64,000 nt of DNA from G963676655 sp963676655 (lineage in GTDB: Bacteria > Verrucomicrobiota > Lentisphaeria > Victivallales > Victivallaceae): positions 868,001-932,000 of the forward strand of contig CAXXKX010000003.1 of NCBI GenBank assembly GCA_963676655.2. Direction: 5' to 3'. A program made the translations under genes and the position numbers. Below are positions 36,501 to 44,400 of this stretch, one piece after another; positions within the stretch are counted from its first letter, which is position 1; each line of letters opens with the position of its first letter. A model generated the notes under the pieces. That model saw only the letters and a program-made list of their open reading frames with translations, did not search any database and was not told where the DNA came from.

Positions 36501-38089
36501 TTGAAAAGCCGGAAAAGAAGACCAAGCCTACTCTTGAAAAACCGAATGTGACAAGAGGGCCGATATATGAAACTTATCTTATGTTAATGAAAGCGCTGGG
36601 CGAAGAGCCGGAAGTAGATACCGAAGAACCGGCGAAAACAGTGGCTAACGAACAGAGTAAGAAAACGATTACGGAAAAACCGGCGGTTAAGCCGGAATCC
36701 AGTATTGAAAAAATGGTCGTTAAGCCTAACATGGCTGCTAAAACACCGGTTAAGAAGAGTAAGCCGACACTTGAAAAACCGAATGTGACAAAGGGACCAA
36801 TATATGAAACTTATGTCATGTTAATGAAAGCGTTGGGGGAAGAACCGGAAAACGTTATCGACAAGTCCTACTCTCAAGTTGTAGTCAAGGCTGATAAGCC
36901 GAAGCCTGCGGTCAGTCAACAGAAAGCTCAAGCCCGGCCGAAACCGGTAGAGGAACAAAATATTCCGGTCGAACCGCCTACGGAGGAAAGGATTGCTTAT
37001 TTGGAACAGAAGCTGGCGAAGGGCATAGACCTGAACCGTGAGGAATTTCTTGAATATCGGCTTGCCCGCAGTGCTCGCCTCAAGACGAAAGAGGAAAAAA
37101 GCCAGACGAAATCCGTAGTTAAACCGGAGCCTGGTATTGAAAATCCGGTTAAGAAGTCAAAGCCGACACTTGAAAAACCGAATGTAACAAGAGGTCCGAT
37201 CTATGAAACCTATAAGATGCTTATGGAAATGCTTGCCGAAGATCCGGAAGGCCCGGATGCGGATGCGGAAGACAAAGATATCAGTTCGCCAGTTGTGATG
37301 AAAAAGCAGACGGCTCAACCTGAAGTTACAGATAAAACTCCAGTTAAAAAGACTAAGCCTACTCTTGCAAGGCCGAATGTAACAAGAGGGCCGGTCTATG
37401 AAACCTATAGAATGCTTATGGAGTATCTGGGAGAAGAGCCGGAAGGACCGGATACTGAAGTGCAAGACGCCGTTACAGAAAAGTCTCTTTCTCCCAAAGT
37501 CAATGCTGACAAGCAAGGCGTTCTGCCGAAAACAATTGTTGAAAAACCGGCAGTTAAGCCGGAACCTGCGTCGAAACAAAACGTTCCGGTTGAACCGCCT
37601 GGTGCGGAGAGAATTGCTTATCTGAAACAAAAACTGCGAGATGGTATGGACCTGAATCATGAGGAATTCCTTGAATACAGGCTTGCCCGTAAAATCCAGC
37701 TCAGTCAGCCAATGAAACCGAAACATTCCGACCGCAAAGCTGAAATGTCAGATAGGAAACATCCGGAACCGGAAGTTCCCCGGCAAGCGCAGGTCAAACC
37801 GAAGATTGTCCGAAACGAAGCGCCGGTCTCCAAGACTGATCCGGTTAAGTTTACCGGTCAGACTGATCCAGTGAAACAGCGTTATGAAGCGGTAAGACAA
37901 TTAAGTATTTTAATTGCGGCCGAACATTTGGACGCAATTCCGTATCCGGTGTTCAGCGCTATGAGCGTCCAGGATATCATCGGATTGATCGAGACGGTGC
38001 CGGAAAAAGTACGCCGGGATTTGATAAAGCCGGAACCGCCCCGTCACGAGCCCCCGTTCCGGGGACGATCAAGAGGTATTGATTTTTAG
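33551..38089 (+). CDS. MobF-family conjugative relaxase/helicase with C-terminal repeats
   Basis: The protein has 1512 residues from a TTG at 33551, preceded by TAAGGA six bases away. The upstream TTG at 33497 adds residues unlike the family. The TrwC domain has the N-terminal DYY tyrosines (about 27), GHWKGN, and the histidine triad in DPQLHTHNVIVN (about 165). An ATPase/helicase follows, with GVAGAGKTS (about 452), a LIIDESG motif and SHVAQGMTAQNVVVA (about 820). After residue about 985 come four copies of a KPTLEKPNVTRGPIYETY unit and two of ERIAYLEQKL-type units, rich in Lys, Pro and Glu. It should nick oriT and pump single-stranded DNA. It is the only plus-strand gene in the element. Confidence 0.85.
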   Translation: MYTAAKIKASHGKGADFYRKHLSSNDYYSEKDKVTGHWKGNLASAFGLSGETVTQEVFSLFQQNIHPVTKEKLTPRNNPHSIRFYDFQCSAQKSVSVMALFDKRLAEAHRKAVEIGMKELERFAAVRVRKGDNWGTKNFLYTGKFVYAEYHHENSRLLDPQLHTHNVIVNVAQEEDGSFKALDASEMYRAIRYAGKSYQNALACECIRLGYDIEMKRSDKGLITGFELNGIDDEILKRCSRRREQIDKEIEKFVSERGRQPTTDEIKVMTLQTRSRKMLEKTSREVDDIKMALFTREEKDHFHKLHDRAILMGALRLPPIDEERAAVQVKKVMDQLFERHSVLRGDAILAEVQNQNLGSTRLEDLHAAIEAVPGLINLGKPAVNPYFTTEENIERENYSIQTVNQTKDSCRDFVSDYVPFSEVKDGHDHTAQKEVIETLISSKDPFMVFRGVAGAGKTSTLQELCKCLRKGGVRNIHVVAPTNSAVDVLRTENFNSAQTVAMFLQNQDKLPPKGSYLIIDESGLNSLKHGSEVIRLAMENEYRVLFVGDARQHSSVEAGDFFRLLEQHSEITKTSLSQIHRQQTAEYRQGIELIAAGSSKEGFEHLDEHGFIHEDEDKYLEQAAEDFVRFTDDGSRPLDCIAVSPTNRECDVLTTMIREKMKAASRIINDENNLVESFRSWGWTKPQLANIDNYQIGTKVFFNTKIRGIARAGEMAEVSEINDGRLLLSNGKAIKPSLIRSGIDVGDSASLPVGQGDMVRFTVNLRMPGYKINNGSLAIATGVPNEYILLNSNRRELMEIRLPENFKGIKYGWVMTSHVAQGMTAQNVVVAAEKMSKQAFYVACSRGKYKLSLHVPEKEYFLKKLMGIPTDRLSVHDLLAANEIDGPVVPEHRNPPGVPPAEELKKECRPDPLTLMVEWTKQNFAKLARKVKEKVEALSEYVADTLTPDLQAAGISPAGAGADVAFLQGKPAAKAPIDKPDVAVEKPEKKTKPTLEKPNVTRGPIYETYLMLMKALGEEPEVDTEEPAKTVANEQSKKTITEKPAVKPESSIEKMVVKPNMAAKTPVKKSKPTLEKPNVTKGPIYETYVMLMKALGEEPENVIDKSYSQVVVKADKPKPAVSQQKAQARPKPVEEQNIPVEPPTEERIAYLEQKLAKGIDLNREEFLEYRLARSARLKTKEEKSQTKSVVKPEPGIENPVKKSKPTLEKPNVTRGPIYETYKMLMEMLAEDPEGPDADAEDKDISSPVVMKKQTAQPEVTDKTPVKKTKPTLARPNVTRGPVYETYRMLMEYLGEEPEGPDTEVQDAVTEKSLSPKVNADKQGVLPKTIVEKPAVKPEPASKQNVPVEPPGAERIAYLKQKLRDGMDLNHEEFLEYRLARKIQLSQPMKPKHSDRKAEMSDRKHPEPEVPRQAQVKPKIVRNEAPVSKTDPVKFTGQTDPVKQRYEAVRQLSILIAAEHLDAIPYPVFSAMSVQDIIGLIETVPEKVRRDLIKPEPPRHEPPFRGRSRGIDF

Positions 38090-38235
38090 TTTTTACTTTT
38101 CCTGAACATCCTCTGCGGCTTGCCTGGCAAGCCGCAGGGAACACAAAAAGGTTTGAAAGAACCGGAAAGGGGTTTGGGGAAAAATGGGAAAACTTTCCTA
38201 AAAGTTTTCGCGGTTTTCCCCGATTACTCCCCATC

Positions 38236-38844
38236 TTATGCCGCAACTTCCGGGCGGACGTAAGGCTCAGCTTTAACGCCTTCGGATTCACGGGCTTTGC
38301 CGAGTCCGATGAATTTGCTGGCCTGTTCGTGGGTCATCTTGCGGTAATAGCCGTTGGCGAAACGGTTGAGATAACCGTCTGAAACGAGCTGGGACAGACG
38401 TTCCTTCTGACGGTCTGTCATCGGAGCGTTGGGCGGGAGCGCTTCACGCGGCTCGAACCCTTCAACGATGATTCCGGCTTTCTCGTTTTCGATGCCTTTG
38501 AAGATCATGCGTTTGGCCTGAGTGCTGGTCAGGTTCTTGTAGGTATCGCGCTTCAGGCCATTGAGATGTCCGCTGTGGATCAGTTCGGACAACTTCTGCT
38601 TCTGGGCGTCGCTGGCCGGAAAATCTTCACGGTCACCACGAAGTTCGTTGATAATTTCCGAGGCATGACCTTTGGTCAACGCATTCCAGTCTTCCTTTGA
38701 AAAGCGGGGATATTCATCCTGCTTGATCGCATGTCCGATCAACTGGCGCTGGGCGCGGGTTGCCGGAGCTTCCGGATCAGTGATCACGGGAATGTTGACG
38801 GTTTCAGCGTTAGCGGCGGCGGTTTTCTTGGCAGTCTTTTTCAT
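38236..38844 (-). CDS. Protein of three QxxL-LTxxQA helical repeats
   Basis: This 202-residue protein has a Lys/Ala-rich N-terminus and three repeats of about 45-50 residues. Each follows the pattern T-x-x-Q-(K/R)-x-x-L-x-x-(L/A)-I, then (F/Y)-x-K-x-x-(W/Y), then L-T-(x)2-(H/Q)-A-x-x-(I/M)I. Examples are ATRAQRQLIGHAIKQDEYP and YKNLTSTQAKRMI. The same module appears in the proteins at 49296-49979 and 49960-50472, so it is shared within this element. I do not know its function. DNA or protein interaction in replication is possible. The 5' leader contains a strong nested hairpin (38883-38962). Confidence 0.7.
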   Translation of the reverse strand: MKKTAKKTAAANAETVNIPVITDPEAPATRAQRQLIGHAIKQDEYPRFSKEDWNALTKGHASEIINELRGDREDFPASDAQKQKLSELIHSGHLNGLKRDTYKNLTSTQAKRMIFKGIENEKAGIIVEGFEPREALPPNAPMTDRQKERLSQLVSDGYLNRFANGYYRKMTHEQASKFIGLGKARESEGVKAEPYVRPEVAA

Positions 38845-38882
38845 TTTGACCTTTTCCTTTTGTTGGATTATTATTTATTGGA

Positions 38883-38962
38883 GAACTCTTGTTCTTCCGT
38901 AAGGGAGCCGCGAGGCAGTTGAGACTTCAACTGCCGGTCAAGCGGCACGAAGAACAAAGTTC
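38883..38962 (-). promoter_or_regulatory. Structured 5' leader, copy 1
   Basis: On the minus strand an outer stem closes with GAACTTTGTTCTTC and GAAGAACAAGAGTTC. An inner GCCGC/GCGGC stem and a GGCAGTTGA/TCAACTGCC hairpin lie inside. The element ends about 38 bases before the start of the repeat-protein gene (38844). The homologous copy at 39245-39314 has the same pairing scheme with changed bases. Confidence 0.6.
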
Positions 38963-39029
38963 AGTCCGTACGACGGACAGCGTTGGTACCGCTTCAAACT
39001 CAAGTCGCTGACGCTCCTTACGGAAGCGG
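38963..39029 (-). repeat. Dispersed repeat copy (REP-like)
   Basis: On the minus strand it reads CCGCTTCCGTAAGG, then GTTTGAAGCGGTACC, then TCCGTCGTACGGAC. It matches 58577-58636 (plus strand), including the TCCGTCGTACGGA palindrome. It lies between the 50-residue gene and the structured leader. Confidence 0.45.
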
Positions 39030-39045
39030 AAAAACCTCAAATCTA

Positions 39046-39198
39046 TTAGAGATCTTTTTCGAGAATTTCTTCAAGCATGGCGTAATCACCATTTGCCATA
39101 AAGCAATTATCATCGATTTCGGTATAAAATTCTTCATTTTCTTTGATTTCATTGAAGCAAAAAACCAAGAACCCGTATATTCTCGCGTAAGCAGCCAT
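39046..39198 (-). CDS. Small acidic protein of unknown function (50 residues)
   Basis: This gene is too short for a standard gene-length cutoff. It has an ATG at 39198 with AGAGGAG nine bases upstream and a full frame of 50 residues (starting MAAYARIYGFLVFCFNEIKE) ending in EEILEKDL. It is preceded by a structured leader (39245-39314), which supports expression. No family is recognised. It might be a small regulator or anti-restriction factor, but nothing in the sequence proves that. Confidence 0.55.
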   Translation of the reverse strand: MAAYARIYGFLVFCFNEIKENEEFYTEIDDNCFMANGDYAMLEEILEKDL

Positions 39199-39244
39199 TT
39201 CTCATTCTCCTCTTTAATTTGATTATTATTTTGACTTGAGAACC

Positions 39245-39314
39245 TCTGTTCTTTCATAAAGAAGCCGCGAGGTAGGAAAGACTTTTCCTGCCGGTCCAGC
39301 GGCGCAAGAACAGA
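39245..39314 (-). promoter_or_regulatory. Structured 5' leader, copy 2
   Basis: It has the same layout as copy 1. The outer stem is TCTGTTCTT/AAGAACAGA, the inner stem GCCGC/GCGGC, and the hairpin GGCAGGAAAAG/CTTTCCTACC. The central hairpin changes TTGA/TCAA in copy 1 to GAAA/TTTC here, a compensatory change on both strands. It lies about 46 bases upstream of the 50-residue gene. Confidence 0.6.
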
Positions 39315-39621
39315 TGTGGCTGTTGGTTGCTGTTGTAGTTGCACATTGAAGAGAAAGAATAATTATTCTCACATGATACTGAAATTCTGATACATTTCAG
39401 GGAAATATATTTCTTTAACAAGATTTATATAAATCTCAAAATCGCAGATATTTTATTTCCTCATAGCATGCAGGAGAATTCTGGTAGAATTTTATGGTAC
39501 AAATCAACAATAAAGAGGAATGCTGAGAAACAACAATAATACATTTATTATAACAACTTAGTTACTCAGATAAAAAGCCAATCTATTTGAATTAGACCAT
39601 TATTGTACAATGCAACATTCC
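39315..39621. other. Intergenic stretch between small protein and nuclease-like gene
   Basis: It is AT-rich and no gene was found. It probably contains the promoter for the small protein gene (minus strand) and the 3' end of the nuclease-like gene. Confidence 0.4.
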
Positions 39622-41118
39622 TTAAAGGCGACTCGGAGCAACATGATTACAGTCAAAAATTAAAGCTACTACTTTGGTGTCTAATTGATTTTCATCATAC
39701 ACCTTAGATACAACTCGCCAACAACTTTCAATGTTATTTATTCCAGATCGCGGAGATGATATGTCCAAAATGGCAAGAAGGCATATACGGTCTAAACTAG
39801 CATATGTAGCTGCTTGGTTTATATGGGGAAACTTTTCATCAACAATATCATCAACATTCACTTGTTGATTACGCCAAACCTTAAGCTCAATAGGAATGAT
39901 ACTATCAAAAAGAATATCAATTTCCCCATGAAACATTTCTGGCTTTTTTAAGACTCTCTCTCGTCCAAAATGATCTAGTAACTTTTCATATATAAAAGGA
40001 TGAAAAAATCTATCTTCCATTTGTAGATATGTATTAGTATTTTCATTGATAAATCTATATGCAGGTTCTCTTAGGAAGAACTCTTCGGTCAAACAAATTG
40101 ATATTTTTTTTACAAACCAAATAATTATATCGAAAAAAGACTGTTTTAAATTAGGTTTATCTGAAAAAATTAACGAAGAGTTAAGTTTTTCAAAAATCCT
40201 CATAATAATTGAAATTTCTGTTTCAGACAATGAAGACCTTGAATTGGCAGGTATAAAAGTGTTATCTGTATTAAAAATATTTTTGCAACATGGATACTTT
40301 ACCGTATATTGAACATCTGCATTTAAAAAATCTTGAGGCGAATTGACAAAAGAAATATCTATTATATCAATGCATCCCTGAACTTCAAGAATAATTGGAA
40401 GATCCGCTTTATTCCTATATGTCATATTTAAAGGATGCAGCATGAGCCCAGTATTTTCAAGATCAAAGAGGGTCATTCTCATTCCCCATCCTCTTAAATT
40501 AATATTTACCTGTTCTATTCCTAAGCAATTCTGTTGATTCTTCACTTCACCAATAAATAACTCTCCCTGTTTTATAATTGATGGGGCATTTCCTGGCACT
40601 GAATGGTGATAGACTTTGCTTAGTTTGTTTTGGAGATTATTAAAATCTTCTTTAAAAACTTTTAACACTTCCTTTAAACTAGCTACAGAAAAGAATACTT
40701 TGAACACTTTTAAATTTTGGTCTCGAATTATATCATAACCATGTATACCGGGTAACGCAGGACACTCATTGGAAATAGGTATATATCTGAGACCATCTTT
40801 AATGAACTCTAGTTTTTTTTCTAAAAAGTCATTATAAAACTCGATAGCAGGGATATTTTTTGTCGGAGGACTAAATTCAGTTCCAGAAAGTAAAGATAAA
40901 ACTTCATTTAATTCTGCATTTAAACTACTAAAAACCTCAAATTCAATATCTAAAAGTTCTTTTTCAAGCAAATCTAAACTCAGATAGATTGAATAAAAGT
41001 CTATTAGACTTAACTCTACAGACTGCTTGTCAGCTCCATCAGGATTTGATTTTGCAAGTATTTTTCTAGCAACAATGAATGGAGAAATGTCATTAACTAA
41101 ATATCTATCATGCTGCAT
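39622..41118 (-). CDS. Putative restriction-fold nuclease protein of unknown family
   Basis: This 498-residue protein is AT-rich compared with the genes on both sides. The first 300 residues are not recognised. Near residue 395-410 the sequence MFHGEIDILFDSIIPIELKVWR has the D-x(n)-E-x-K layout of PD-(D/E)XK nucleases, and HINQAATYASLDR follows (Q in motif IV). It is bounded by genes of the mobile element on both sides and has its own ribosome site (AAGGA). It could be a single-gene defence or anti-plasmid factor carried as cargo. The GC difference supports separate acquisition. Confidence 0.6.
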   Translation of the reverse strand: MQHDRYLVNDISPFIVARKILAKSNPDGADKQSVELSLIDFYSIYLSLDLLEKELLDIEFEVFSSLNAELNEVLSLLSGTEFSPPTKNIPAIEFYNDFLEKKLEFIKDGLRYIPISNECPALPGIHGYDIIRDQNLKVFKVFFSVASLKEVLKVFKEDFNNLQNKLSKVYHHSVPGNAPSIIKQGELFIGEVKNQQNCLGIEQVNINLRGWGMRMTLFDLENTGLMLHPLNMTYRNKADLPIILEVQGCIDIIDISFVNSPQDFLNADVQYTVKYPCCKNIFNTDNTFIPANSRSSLSETEISIIMRIFEKLNSSLIFSDKPNLKQSFFDIIIWFVKKISICLTEEFFLREPAYRFINENTNTYLQMEDRFFHPFIYEKLLDHFGRERVLKKPEMFHGEIDILFDSIIPIELKVWRNQQVNVDDIVDEKFPHINQAATYASLDRICLLAILDISSPRSGINNIESCWRVVSKVYDENQLDTKVVALIFDCNHVAPSRL

Positions 41119-41416
41119 AACCTATTCCTTATAAATTAAATATTAGTCCCCAAGAGTTAACTGATAATTAGAATAGTCTTTTTATTGTCTCTGGTAAATC
41201 ATTATAATAAGACTAGAATATATTGATATCTAAAATTAATACCTCTCATTGTTGTTGACAAACAATGTCATATATCCCCAATATAATGCGATTTCATTGA
41301 AAATTCCATTTATTATGAAGATATTTTTATCGGTAATATTTGGAGCTTTAGACCAGCATTTTGCAGGACTACTTAACCTGAGCATTTTTTCTCATATTTA
41401 GTTTAATTAATATGCC
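41119..41416. other. AT-rich intergenic region
   Basis: No gene was found. It lies between the nuclease-like gene and the methyltransferase-helicase gene, both on the minus strand, and should contain the promoter of the former. TTGACA occurs at 41255-41260 on the plus strand, but there is no gene downstream on that strand. Confidence 0.35.
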
Positions 41417-44400
41417 TCAGGCGCTCTTTTTGAGAGGCTCCTCCTCTTCTTCTGGATCGTCAGCGGCGTCGGTGACGTCTTCGACTTTGTCCTCAATGAG
41501 TTCGACGCCGAGGTCGAGATAGTCCGACAAACGCGGCATCGCATCGATAATCCGGTCGTCATGCAACAGATTGGCTTCACCGAGCTCAAAAAGGATCTTT
41601 GCCAGTTCCTTCTGCAACTCATTGCGTTCGTCGGCGAACTTGAACTCTTTTTTGTTTTCCGTTTCGACCAACTGGCGCAGACGCTGGCGGTCGAGTTCCA
41701 AGCGTTCCGTCTCCTGTACGACCTCTACCGCTTTGTGTTCCAGGACGGATTTTAAACTGGTGATCAGGCCGCTGCCGGTCGTGACCTCACTCCCAACCCG
41801 GATTTTGCGATTCTGAAATTCATCGCCGCCGAGCTTGTAGCGGATAGCCGCTTTATCTTCATGGACCCGGAAGTTTTCACATGGACAAATCGCCTGCAAA
41901 GTTATTTCGATACCGTTGATTTTGGCAAAACCAAGATCGATGACGGCAGTATCGTATTCCCTGCGGGCCTGCAAGATCGCTGGGTAGAGTCCTTTGTTGG
42001 CCAGATGCTGCGCAAACTGTTTTACCTGATATTCCGAAGTGCCGTCCAGCGCGACGCCGTTAATTTCAATCCGCGGATTGGCGCTGTCGAACGACAGGGC
42101 CGCCAGTTCTTTCAGCCGGACGATGTCTTTTTCGATCCGGGGAATAGCGCGTTCCAAGTCGTCTTTCAGATTTGCGTCGCGACGGATGGAGCGGCGAAAC
42201 TGATATTCCAGCGCCTGAAGTTCACGCAATCGGGTTTCAACTTCGACCTTGCGCATCATCAGCGAATTGCCGCTGATCTGGGCGGAGAACGAGGCGTAAT
42301 CCAGCGCCGCGTCGTTCAGTTCCTCCATGTTGCGGCGACGTCCCTTCAGTCCGTCGTTGATGAACTTCTGTTTCCGGGTAAGGATTTGGTACATCCCGGC
42401 GTCGAGGGTTTCCTCCATGCCGTAGCGGATAATTTCGACTTCCGGCAAGATATTGCCCTGACGAACCAAACGTCCGGATCTCTGCTCCGAGTCGGATGGC
42501 CGGAACGGCGCGTCCAGATCATGCTCAACCGCCAGTCGTTCCTGCATGTTGACCCCGGTTCCAAGTTTGCGGGTGGAGCCCATGATGACCCGGACTTCGC
42601 CGCGGTTGACCATGTCGAATACGCTCTGACGCTGCTTGTCGGTTTTGTAGTCGTTGATGACGGCGATTTCGTCAGCCGGGATGCCGCCGGCGATCAGTTT
42701 TCGCTTGATTTCGCAAAATACGTCAAACTGCACGAACTTCCCGTAGGAAAGTTTATAAAGGTCGCTGAACACCACCTGGGCGGCCTTGATGGAGTCGTAT
42801 TCGTGATACTTCTCAATGATTTTTGCCACGCAGATATTAAGTTTGGAACTGGGATCATCGGCCGCGTTCGCCGCGATCAGCCGCAGGTCGATGGTCGACT
42901 TCCGGCTCAATCCGTAGATCAACAGTGGAATGTGGCTGTATTGCTTTTTCACCGAGTTGTCCAGATGCTCGAACCAACGGTAGACATCGCCGAGATAATC
43001 CATGAACTTCGAGATATTTTCCGAACGCGGAATGCTGATATGCTCCGGATGCCCGCCTTTGATCGGCGGTTTCGGGATGTCGGTTAAATCTTCCGTCAGG
43101 ATCACGTCGGAACAGCTTCTAAACATCTTGGATAGTTCCATGATGTTGGTATATTTCGCAAAGCGGGAGACCATTTTAAAGCGCCCGGCCGCGTCGATTT
43201 CCAGCGCGGTTTCGGTCTGGGTAAAGGTCGACGCGAAGCGGTCGAAGGTATCCACCCGGAACTCGTTTAGAGTATCTGGTGAGACGTAACGGACCATGTT
43301 CCACAGCTCAGCCAGAGTATTGGTCACCGGCGTCCCGGTCGCCATGTAAATGTTGCGACCGCCAGTCTTTTCTCGGATCTGATTGATCTTTAAGGTCAAA
43401 CTGAACGCCTTCTGGCTGGCTCCGCTGTCGAGGCCCTTCACGCGGGTCATTTTCGTCACGAAAAAGTTCCGTTTATATTCATGGGCCTCGTCGATCATCA
43501 AACAATCAACCCCCAACTGGTCGAAATAGACGATGTCTTCCGAGACATGCCGGTCCTGAAGCCGGTCCAGTTTCATTTTCAGCGAACGCTTGCGCTGCTG
43601 CTCCGCTTTCAGCGCACGGCGGTTCAGCATTGCCACATCGCGAGCCCCCTGAACCCGTTCCATCTCCGCCAGTTCCTCCTGGTATTTTGCCCTGATCAGC
43701 TCGGGGTTGTCCTCGATCATATTGAAAGAACTCTGAGCGATGATAATGATATCCCATTTGCCGGTGGCGATCCGGCCGAGAAAACGCTTGCGTTTGTTTT
43801 TGACCAGGTCCTGTTTTGTGGCGACCAGAATGTTTGCCGTCGGGTACAGCTTCGGGGCAAACTCCGCGAACTGCTGTAAGGTCGCGTTCTGGACTACGAT
43901 CATCGTTTTGGTGGCCAGCTTGAGCCGGACCAATTCGGCGGCTGCAGTCAACATGACCGCGGTCTTGCCCGCGCCGACCGCATGGGCCAGCAGCGTATTG
44001 CCCTGCACGCAACGGGTGACGGCCCGTTTCTGATGATCGCGCAGGATGAACGGCTTGCCGTCGATCACCGAGCAGGCGCCGGGATAAACGTCGAATTTCG
44101 GCACGTCATAACTCTGGATGACATGGTTGTTGAAATGCTCATTGTAGACCGCTTCCAGTTCCCGAGCCAGCTCGGTATCGTCCATGATAAAGTCGTGAAA
44201 ACGATTCTGAATTTCGTTTTTATACTGCCTGGCTGTCAGCGTCGCTTCCTTGTCAACGACATCAACCAGATCGCGGCTGCTTTCGCTCCAGACCCGTTTC
44301 TTGATGACCGGGTCTTTCAGGTTCAGAATCAGTTCGATCAGTTCGAAGGTACTCATCGAATCAATATTATACTGGTTGACCAACTGGCGGTTGTTGTAAT

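Noticed and set aside
39018..39344. 108-codon minus-strand frame across the small gene
   Set aside because: It is in a different frame from the 50-residue gene, whose ribosome site is better, and crosses a structured leader.
41861..43087. 408-codon plus-strand frame inside the methyltransferase-helicase gene
   Set aside because: It is a long shadow frame opposite a gene with clear domain motifs. It has no motif of its own.
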